From: a virus
Length of the DNA: 42,922 bases
Reading direction: 5' to 3' (one strand)
IMG/VR virus record: IMGVR_UViG_3300013132_000091
Location: 1-42,922 of that record
The notes below the pieces were generated by a model. The model was not told where the DNA came from. It worked only from the letters and a program-made list of their open reading frames with translations, and did no database searches. Positions 22,001 to 28,495 of the stretch are shown here, piece after piece. The number at the start of each line of letters is the position of its first letter. Position 1 is the first letter of the stretch. A program made the translations under genes and the position numbers.

Positions 22001-24657
22001 ACCTGATCCCGTTTGACCCGAACAAGCTGTACCGGCTTCGCGTGAGGGTACGCCGGACGGCCGGAACCGGGACGTTCTACCTTGGATGGGCCGGTGTCGC
22101 CGCTGACGGTGTGACCCTTGTGAACTCAACCGGTGGAAACTCATACTCAGGGCAGCACTACCATGCTGTTGTCGGCTCATCCCCTGGCACCGCATGGACT
22201 GAGTACACCGGATATACCAAAGGTCACGGGGCCAGTGCCGGCACGAGTGGCAACGGGCTCTTGGCTTCGCCCAGCAAGATGCACCCGAATGTGCGCTATC
22301 TCCGCCTGTTGGTGCTGGTCAACTACAACGGCGCCGCAGGCATCACCGAGGTCGGCCAGATCACGGTCGATGACGCCGAGGTCAAGGAGATCGAATCCGG
22401 CCTGAACACAGCCATCGCAACCAAAGCCAGCCAGACCGCCCTGAACGACTTGAGCACGCGAGTCGATGCGACCGAGGACGGCATCCTGATCCAAGGCGGC
22501 CAGATCACGGCGCTGCAGGGCGATTTGGAACTGGTGGAGAACGGCCTGGCGACCAAGGCAGACGCGAGCGCCGTGAACGCGATTGCAACCCGCATCGAGA
22601 GCACGACGGGCGGCATTGTGACCAGCAGCGGCAGCACGGTGGTCGGCCTGCAGAACAGCATCAGCACCGCAGACGGCAAAGCGGTGGCGGCGCAGGCGAC
22701 GGCGAACGCGGCCAACACACTGGCCGGCACAAAGGCGGACGCCAGCGCCCTGACGACAACGAACACCAACGTGTCGAACCTTGCCGAAACGGTGTCGGCG
22801 CAGGCCGGGCAGATCACGACGATCCAGTCTCGCGTGAATCGAGTGGTGAACTACTTGATTCGGTCAGCTGGATCGAGTTCGCAGAGCAGTTCATACCCCG
22901 GTGTTTTTTCTGAGGCTGGGGCTGCGCTCACCGCCGCCGTGAGGTCATATGTGTTGGTCGTCTTCAACGGGGCTACTGGCGCGATGGAGTCGGCTGTCCA
23001 TTACGACGTGTTCGGTAATGGCGAGGTTGCGGAAGGACGTAATGCCGCTGCGCTTGCTGCTGCATTGAATGCGCTTGGATCGGACAAGGTTGTTGCCGTC
23101 TACACCTGGGACGAGCCGCGCAACAACCGCCTCACAAGCGGACTTGATGCCGCCATGTATCGGTGCGGTGCCAGTCGTAGCATCTTCGGCGCGCCGGACT
23201 CAGCATTTCGATACCGCAGCGCCTACATCCTGGTGGGCGTCCCTGGAGTCGGTGAAGGCGCCGGTATTGAGCGCTACGCTGGCGCCACGGATTCGGACCC
23301 TCTGGCGTACTGCGAATACAGCCTGCAACTTGTCAATGGGCGCCCGGTCGGCATGGGCGGCAACCCGCTCAACGCAGCGGTTCAGACCGAGATCACCACC
23401 CGCGCCACCCAGACCGGCGAGCTGTTCGCAAAGTACACGGTCAAGATCGACACCAATGGGTATGTGTCGGGCTTCGGTCTGGCCAGCACAGCGAACAACG
23501 CGACCCCGTTCAGTGAGTTCATCGTCCGAGCGGACAGTTTCGCCATCGCCTCGCCCAGCGGCCCAGGCATTGCGCCGGCAGAGCCGTTCATTGTCCGCAC
23601 CACGCCGACAACCATCGGCGGCGTGAGTGTCCCGGTGGGCGTCTACATGCAAGACGCATTCATCCAGAACGGCACGATCACCAACGCCAAGATCGCAAAC
23701 CTCGCGGTCGATGACGCCAAGATCGCCAGCCTGTCGGTTTCCAAGCTGACGGCGGGCAGCATCGCGGTCGGCCAGCATGCGCAGTCCACCGGCTACGTGG
23801 CCGGCTCCAGCGGCTGGCGTATCAACGGCAATGGCACGGCTGAGTTCAGTGGCGTGGTGGTGCGCGGCACGATCTTCGCCAGCCAGGGCGCCATCGGCGG
23901 CTGGACCATTGGCAGCAACTACCTGCAGTCCACGACCTACGTGCTGGGCACCAGCGGCACGCGGTTCAACAGCGATGGCACGGGGCAGATCGGCGGCGTC
24001 ACGATCTACTCGCAGGGGCTGGGCGCCGGATCGACGGCCTACGACACGGGGGCGGGCGCGTGGATCGGGCGTGACGGTCGGTTCTCGCTGCGCAATGCCG
24101 GCGGCACGCAGTACCTACGATGGGACGGAACCGCCCTGCAGATTTCCGGCGCATTGCAGGCCGCGACGGGTACGTTTGCCGGCTCACTGAGCGCTGCCAC
24201 CGGAACATTCTCGGGCGCCTTGAGTGCAGCAACTGGTACGTTCAGCGGGAGCTTGACCGCCGATGCGGTGAATGCGGTGAATACGATCAATTTGGCCGGG
24301 CAGGCCGTGACGATACCTGTATCTGCTTACACGTCTGGAAGCGTTTCAGGAAATTCAACAGCCCAAACAGCTCCAACATTTGTGTCCACAGGGGCGCCAG
24401 TCCTGATTTTGTTCTCGGCGCAGTCAACCATCGTCGACTCAGGCGGTGCGGGCGACGGTGTGCTCAATTTGGACATACGCAGGAACGGCTCAACCATCAT
24501 TACCCGAACACTTCAAGCCGGGAAGCAGTTTTATACCGTGATGGTCGTTGATTCTCCACCTCCTGGCAGCACAACTTACACAGCAGTTTGTGCACCTTCT
24601 ACAGCAACGCACTCAACGAGCAGAAGGGCGCTGTTTTGTCTGGAAACAAAGCGATGA
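19045..24657 (+). CDS. Giant tail fibre/host-specificity protein, gpJ-like C-terminus
   Basis: 1,870 residues. Order: N-terminal anchor (1-75); beta region 80-200; Ala-rich coiled coil 220-440; jelly-roll-like domain about 450-600; repeated heptad units (KADASALNALETRVTSAE and variants, about 640-930); a second jelly-roll-like domain about 930-1125; more heptads. An ILEI-like domain follows at about 1270-1430 (VVAVYTWDEP, then SAYILVGVPG). The gpJ/DUF1983-type module starts at about 1450 (KYTVKIDTNGYVSGFGLAST), with three AATGTFSGxL repeats and a distinct tip (1740-1870). Such proteins are trimeric and determine adsorption. ILEI and tip segments have weaker third-position G/C than their surroundings, suggesting exchange. 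Confidence 0.8.
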   Translation: MTNRKDLPSPSSPNFLARVREELHALLGKTGSDRDRALTLRDALETGVLVPGPGGSLVPGVGTGGGGTVEPYEPDLTPPPQPGAFTATPAISHILISQAAPFYTQGRGHGRTRVYGAQWVSGPLPVFADAVEVGRFAGTVWGMPSNPATTWHLWIKWESQDGAPSATPSGGTNGVAVTTGQDVALLLDALAGQISASELASSLATPIGQIPGLVSGLAQEAIDRAQGDAAEAAARAAALAQEAADRAAAISSSASAQAASLAAEVDNRVAAISAVDSAIRADLATADAAVVSSLTSAFTDADAATLASANSYTFSKSEINTAISAMGTQLTTNFTAADAATLATAQNFTYSRSAIDAADAATLSTLRSEFAAADTTTLASAQDFTYSRATIDSAISSSASTLRAQITGGSTATDLNLLTSGLLYQMRETSAAQDAALSQQITLLSAGAGEQFDCSNIWYFDSSVEGWTANITTSTTVSAVSGWLRMAASTGTQSGRMFQSPAALGIDGAKYPQVRLRVRKVGSPTWVGRLYFITTANSTWDTTKSVVVTEPTYNANGIGLLTFNMPAGWMGATIAQVRFEASTSITTSAYFELDWVAVGRPSPGASSAQLQALQSAMMAGDDANAQNIITLNAALTGKADASALNALETRVTSAEGVNTSQGSSITSLQNSVTTINNTLTNKADASALNSLTTRVTTAENNITSQGGSITTLNNSLTTTNTNVTAAQTAANNAATLAGSKGKVIVQSAAPDVADRLAQNLWIDTTGGANTPKRWNGSAWVAVTDKVATDAAAAAAAAQATANTKADASALNALTTRVTTAENTITSQGSSITSLNNALTTTNNTVATKADASALSALDTRVTSAEGVNTSQGTAITSLQNSVTTLNNTVATKADTSALTALSNTVTTQGNTLTATANQANVLQARLSNIRDIFSETWDGSDPLSRWQSYDGAGEQVIVSVTDGVGGKALQVGNNAGNDMRWLVHRDLIPFDPNKLYRLRVRVRRTAGTGTFYLGWAGVAADGVTLVNSTGGNSYSGQHYHAVVGSSPGTAWTEYTGYTKGHGASAGTSGNGLLASPSKMHPNVRYLRLLVLVNYNGAAGITEVGQITVDDAEVKEIESGLNTAIATKASQTALNDLSTRVDATEDGILIQGGQITALQGDLELVENGLATKADASAVNAIATRIESTTGGIVTSSGSTVVGLQNSISTADGKAVAAQATANAANTLAGTKADASALTTTNTNVSNLAETVSAQAGQITTIQSRVNRVVNYLIRSAGSSSQSSSYPGVFSEAGAALTAAVRSYVLVVFNGATGAMESAVHYDVFGNGEVAEGRNAAALAAALNALGSDKVVAVYTWDEPRNNRLTSGLDAAMYRCGASRSIFGAPDSAFRYRSAYILVGVPGVGEGAGIERYAGATDSDPLAYCEYSLQLVNGRPVGMGGNPLNAAVQTEITTRATQTGELFAKYTVKIDTNGYVSGFGLASTANNATPFSEFIVRADSFAIASPSGPGIAPAEPFIVRTTPTTIGGVSVPVGVYMQDAFIQNGTITNAKIANLAVDDAKIASLSVSKLTAGSIAVGQHAQSTGYVAGSSGWRINGNGTAEFSGVVVRGTIFASQGAIGGWTIGSNYLQSTTYVLGTSGTRFNSDGTGQIGGVTIYSQGLGAGSTAYDTGAGAWIGRDGRFSLRNAGGTQYLRWDGTALQISGALQAATGTFAGSLSAATGTFSGALSAATGTFSGSLTADAVNAVNTINLAGQAVTIPVSAYTSGSVSGNSTAQTAPTFVSTGAPVLILFSAQSTIVDSGGAGDGVLNLDIRRNGSTIITRTLQAGKQFYTVMVVDSPPPGSTTYTAVCAPSTATHSTSRRALFCLETKR

Positions 24658-25241
24658 ATTTCACCATTTACGAAGTCGGAACAGGGCGAATCGAACGGTG
24701 CATTCAATGCCCGGAAGAAATCATCGGCCTGCAGTTCAACCCGGAAACCCACGCGGTAGCGCATGGGCACCACGACGATGAGGCGGTGTACTTTCATGAG
24801 GGCAGCGCGGTCCCCAAGCCTCCAAGGCCATCGCCGACCCATGCTTTCAACTACACCACCAAGCAGTGGGAAGACCCGCGCACGCTGGCCGACCTGAAAG
24901 CTGCCAAGAACGCCGCAATCAACGCCGCAAGGCTCAAGGCCAACCAGGCGCACTTCACGTTCATGGGCGAGCAGATCGCCGTTGACGCCCTGAGCAGGAG
25001 CGATATTGACGCGGCGCACGGGGCGTGGCTGCTGGCCGGTGGCCCGCCGCCCGGATGGCCCGGCGGGTGGAAAGCCATCTCAAACGCCATCATCCCGATC
25101 ACGGACATGGCCACTTGGGGCCAGTTCTACGGCGCCATGGTGGCGCAGGGCACGGCCAACTTCATGCACGCCCAGGCGCTCAAGGCCCAGCTTGCCGCCG
25201 CGACGACCCCAGAAGAGGTGGAGGCTGTGCCGGTCTGGTGA
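24654..25241 (+). CDS. Fibre assembly/tip-associated protein with DUF4376-like domain
   Basis: 195 residues from ATG 24654, overlapping the fibre stop (ATGA). An in-frame ATG at 24588 would start inside the fibre tip. The N-terminal half (NFTIYEVGTGRIERCIQC, then PETHAVAHGHHDDEAVYFHE) resembles small phage fibre-associated beta domains. The C-terminal half (ADLKAAKNAAINAARLKANQ, then DMATWGQFYGAMVAQGTANF) fits DUF4376, common directly after tail-fibre genes. Likely a fibre chaperone or a minor fibre component. Its first third has lower G/C, in line with the exchanged fibre tip just upstream. Confidence 0.7.
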   Translation: MNFTIYEVGTGRIERCIQCPEEIIGLQFNPETHAVAHGHHDDEAVYFHEGSAVPKPPRPSPTHAFNYTTKQWEDPRTLADLKAAKNAAINAARLKANQAHFTFMGEQIAVDALSRSDIDAAHGAWLLAGGPPPGWPGGWKAISNAIIPITDMATWGQFYGAMVAQGTANFMHAQALKAQLAAATTPEEVEAVPVW

Positions 25242-25250
25242 ACCCCGCTT

Positions 25251-25281
25251 CGGTTGACTCCGAGGCTGGTTTGCGCATCAT
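25251..25281 (+). promoter_or_regulatory. Late promoter/operator copy 4 (before GNAT and internal virion genes)
   Basis: CGGTTGACTCCGAG at 25251-25264; TTGACT at 25254-25259; 16 nt later CATCAT (25276-25281), four of six. Flanks extend it to GCTTCGG/CCGAGGC with one G-U. It fills the 78-base gap after the fibre module and would start the transcript for GNAT, the two internal proteins and the polyvalent giant. Confidence 0.55.
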
Positions 25282-25319
25282 GCCGCCGCTGGCCCGCGGT
25301 GGGCCTTTGAGGCCCTTCC

Positions 25320-25913
25320 GTGACCACTCCGCAGATCCGCCGAGTCTTGAGCGAGCACATCGGAAAGGTGCTGACGCCTGAGCTTGCCTGCGAAATTGAG
25401 CTGGCAGCCGCGGCGCCGCAAGACGAATCCATCAACCCGGACTCATTCGGGGAGGTCGAGCACGACGGCTACACGATCCGCGCCGAGCGGATGGCCGACA
25501 TCCTGCCGGAACTGCACCCGCTGCACGTTCAGCACTGGCAGGAAACCGAGGGCTACCGCCACGGGTTCGCCCTCAATCCTGACTACCAGCGCTACGCCGC
25601 CATTGAGCGCGCGGGCGGCTTGATCCAGTTCACGGCCCGCAAGGGTGGCGAGCTGGCCGGGAACCTCCGCCTGTTCCTGAGCGAGAGCCTGCACACGCAG
25701 ACCTCACTGGTGACGGAGGACACGATTTTCCTCAAGCCCGAGCACCGGGGCGGATTCCTGCCCATGGCCATGCTGCGCTTTGCCGAGCAGGCGGCAGTGA
25801 GCCTGGGGGCGCAGGAGATTCGATCCAACAGCAAGCTGGTCAACCGAGCCGACGTGCTGATGCGCCGGATGAAGTACCAGCCTTTTGCGATTCAGTTCGC
25901 CAAGTTTTTCTAG
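25320..25913 (+). CDS. GNAT-like acetyltransferase domain protein
   Basis: 197 residues from GTG 25320, with GAGG seven bases upstream. The central part reads like a GNAT fold: ADILPELHPLHVQHWQET at the start, a strand pair LIQFTARKGGELAGNLRLFL, then DTIFLKPEHRGGFLPMAMLR. The last matches the acetyl-CoA loop position (R/Q-x2-G-x-G/A, here HRGGFLP), and a final strand is KYQPFAIQFAKFF. Similar phage GNAT-like proteins precede internal virion protein genes in podoviruses. The acceptor is unknown and the CoA loop is imperfect, so catalytic activity is uncertain. Confidence 0.75.
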   Translation: MTTPQIRRVLSEHIGKVLTPELACEIELAAAAPQDESINPDSFGEVEHDGYTIRAERMADILPELHPLHVQHWQETEGYRHGFALNPDYQRYAAIERAGGLIQFTARKGGELAGNLRLFLSESLHTQTSLVTEDTIFLKPEHRGGFLPMAMLRFAEQAAVSLGAQEIRSNSKLVNRADVLMRRMKYQPFAIQFAKFF

Positions 25914-25922
25914 GAGCAAGCC

Positions 25923-27029
25923 ATGTGCTCAGATGCGCCCGACATGACCGGCGTCAACACAGCCGCAGCAGCAAACGCTGAAATCGCCCGCGAGTCGCTG
26001 GCCTACTTCAAGCAGCGCGACCAAGAAAATCGCCCCTTGCTGGAAGAGGCCGCCCGAGAGGCGATTTCAACGGCGCGGCAACAGCGAGGCATTGCTGAAA
26101 AGAACGCCGCCATCAGCGACGACTACTGGAACTACCAGAAGAACACCTTCCGGCCGCTGGAAGAAGGCATTGTTGCTGACGCACAGACCTACGACACCAC
26201 CGCGCGCCGCGAGTCTGCCGCCGCTGGCGCCGTGGCCGATGTGGGCATGCAGGCCGAAGCCGCCCGACAGGCGCAGACCCGCCAGCAGCAGCGCATGGGC
26301 GTGAACCCGAGCAGCGGCAAGGCAATGGCGCTGCAGAGTCAGATGGGCATGGCCGAGGCGCTTGGCAAGGCTGGCGCGGCCAACCAGGCGCGCGACAAGA
26401 TCGAACTCCAAGGCTACGCCCGCAAGATGGACGCGGCCAACCTGGGGCGCGGGCTGGCATCGAGCCAGGCCACGAGCGCAGGGGTGGCGCTGAACGCCGG
26501 AAACTCTGCCGTGGGCAATGCCGGCGTGCCGCTGACGCAGGCGAATCAGGCCGCTTCGATGATGGGGCAGGGTTTCAACACCGCGATTCAGGGCAACAAC
26601 AGCGCCGGCCAGTTGTACGGGCAAGCCGCGCAGTTGCAGAGCCAGGACAGTGGCCTCATGGGCGCGCTGGGTGGTGTGGCTGGGCAGTTTGCGGGCAGCT
26701 CGGCAGGTTCTGCCGCCATCGCATCCATGTTCTCGGATGAGGGCATGAAGTCCAACACCAAGAAGCCGGCCAACACCGGGAAGATGCTCAAGGCCATCGA
26801 GTCCACCAAGATCAATTCCGACTGGAAGTACGAGCCGGGCAAGGGCGGCCCCGACGATGGCGGGCGCCCGCACGACGGCCCCATGGCTCAGGAGGTGCGC
26901 CGCACCATGGGCGAAAAAGCCGCGCCGGGAGGCAAGGTGATCGACTTGGCGACGATGAATGCCAACCTGATGGGCGGCATGCAGGAGCTTGCCAAGCGCG
27001 TGAAGAAACTCGAAGGAGCAAAAGCATGA
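25923..27029 (+). CDS. Internal virion protein with S74-like C-terminal chaperone domain
   Basis: 368 residues. The N-terminal two-thirds is Ala/Gln-rich helix with low complexity (QAEAARQAQTRQQQRMGVNP), typical of proteins ejected from podoviral heads. From residue 271 it matches the peptidase S74 intramolecular chaperone pattern: SDEGMKSN (Ser271, Lys276 as the possible dyad), LKAIESTKINSDWKYEP, GPMAQEV, a VIDLATMNANLM stretch and a final coiled coil LAKRVKKLE. S74 domains usually end fibres and self-cleave after trimer assembly. Here it ends a head protein, which is unusual. Coupled by ATGA to the next gene. Confidence 0.65.
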   Translation: MCSDAPDMTGVNTAAAANAEIARESLAYFKQRDQENRPLLEEAAREAISTARQQRGIAEKNAAISDDYWNYQKNTFRPLEEGIVADAQTYDTTARRESAAAGAVADVGMQAEAARQAQTRQQQRMGVNPSSGKAMALQSQMGMAEALGKAGAANQARDKIELQGYARKMDAANLGRGLASSQATSAGVALNAGNSAVGNAGVPLTQANQAASMMGQGFNTAIQGNNSAGQLYGQAAQLQSQDSGLMGALGGVAGQFAGSSAGSAAIASMFSDEGMKSNTKKPANTGKMLKAIESTKINSDWKYEPGKGGPDDGGRPHDGPMAQEVRRTMGEKAAPGGKVIDLATMNANLMGGMQELAKRVKKLEGAKA

Positions 27030-28432
27030 GCCGAGGCATGGTTTCGTTTCTGGCCGGCATGGGCTCCGGCTACCTGCAGGCCAAGGAAAAGGGCTACGAG
27101 CGCGAGCGCCAGGCCAAGGACGACGCCTGGAAGGAAGAGCAGCGCGGCCGGCAGCGCGCCGAGTGGCAGAAGGCGGACAACCTTGAGTCCGACCTGAGAG
27201 CAGCAGCCAACCCGGTTTCCCAGGGGGCTGTTATCACCGACGACGCGGGTTCCAACGCCTTCACCAAGGATAAGGACGCCGCCGCGATGATGGCCGATAT
27301 GTCCAATGCCAAGAACACCGGCATGGAGGTGCAGAAAGCAACCCGCGTGGTTGACCAGGCCTACACAGACCCGTCCAAGGCTGGAGAAGCCGCCAAGATG
27401 GCCATGGCGCCCGATGCGCGCAACGCCAGGGTTGCCGACACGCTGATGAGGCACGGCCAGATCGAGCGCGCGACCACCATGGAAAACACGGCGCTGGACC
27501 AGAAGGCCAAGAAGCTGGGCCTGGAAGTGGCCGAACTCAAGTTCGCAGACGAGCAGTTCAACCGCCGATTGGGCGAGTCGTTCGCCAACAGCCCGGACTG
27601 GACGCAAGCCGCCGCGGATGTGCTGACGAAAACCCAGGTGGGCGGGCTGTCCGGCGTGAACGTGCAGGCGGTGCCCAGCGCGGACGGCAAGAAGGTCGAT
27701 TTCGTCGGCCAGGGCCAGGATGGCAAGCAGAAGGTGCTGGCGACGTTCGACAACTCCGACGCCGGCAAGGCGCAGTTTCTGCAGCGCGTGATGCGCGCCC
27801 CGGTCGAAACCAAGATCGGCTGGATCGTGGAAGAGGCCAAGGCACAGCAGGTGCAGGCCAACGCAGACCGGGACTTTGATCTGCGCAAGCGCGAAACCGA
27901 GAACAACATGCAGTACCGCAACCGCATGTTGGCAATCCAGCAGGCGCAGGAAGGCCGGGCCGCCGCGCAGCACAAGATCGCCATGGACGACGCAAAGATC
28001 CCGCCCGCCGTGAAGCTCAACGCCCAGGCGCTGGCCGATCAGATCAAGTCGGTGGACAGTGCGCTCAACAAGTCGATGGCCGAAGGGCAGTTCGACCCGA
28101 ACAACGCAGGCACGCAGAAGCTGCAGGAGCAGCGCGCCGCCCTGTCCATCCAGTACCGCCGCCTACTGGACCCGTACATCCCAGGCGCCCAAGGCAAGCA
28201 GGCCGACCCGCTGGGCCTGAGCAGCCAGACGCAGCCAGCAGGGTCTGCGCAACCGCAACAGGGCCAACCTGCCGGCCCCATGGTCAAGGCCAACGCCGCG
28301 CCACAGCAGGGCGGGATCTTCCGCGACAAGAACGGGGACATCCAGCTCATGCAGCCGCTGTTCAACATCGGTGATGCGCGGCGCCGCATGGTGCAAGAGC
28401 AAAACGAGATCGACGCATCGCGCGGATTCTGA
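27026..28432 (+). CDS. Internal virion protein
   Basis: 468 residues, ATGA-coupled to the gene before. Nearly all charged helix: GYERERQAKDDAWKEEQRGR near the start, QVQANADRDFDLRKRETENN in the middle, a Gln/Pro-rich linker (SSQTQPAGSAQPQQGQPAGP) and a C-terminal QLMQPLFNIGDARRRMVQEQ. No signal or membrane segments. Location between the S74-like protein and the polyvalent giant points to an ejected core protein. Family not recognised. Confidence 0.65.
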   Translation: MSRGMVSFLAGMGSGYLQAKEKGYERERQAKDDAWKEEQRGRQRAEWQKADNLESDLRAAANPVSQGAVITDDAGSNAFTKDKDAAAMMADMSNAKNTGMEVQKATRVVDQAYTDPSKAGEAAKMAMAPDARNARVADTLMRHGQIERATTMENTALDQKAKKLGLEVAELKFADEQFNRRLGESFANSPDWTQAAADVLTKTQVGGLSGVNVQAVPSADGKKVDFVGQGQDGKQKVLATFDNSDAGKAQFLQRVMRAPVETKIGWIVEEAKAQQVQANADRDFDLRKRETENNMQYRNRMLAIQQAQEGRAAAQHKIAMDDAKIPPAVKLNAQALADQIKSVDSALNKSMAEGQFDPNNAGTQKLQEQRAALSIQYRRLLDPYIPGAQGKQADPLGLSSQTQPAGSAQPQQGQPAGPMVKANAAPQQGGIFRDKNGDIQLMQPLFNIGDARRRMVQEQNEIDASRGF

Positions 28433-28495
28433 CAGCCAGGGCTCGCACGCCTCAGCCTGCAAAGCAGCGACTAACGCACGCAACCAAACATCACC

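Noticed and set aside
24588-24653. Earlier ATG for the DUF4376-like gene
   Set aside because: ATG 24654 overlaps the fibre stop as ATGA, the standard junction in this genome.
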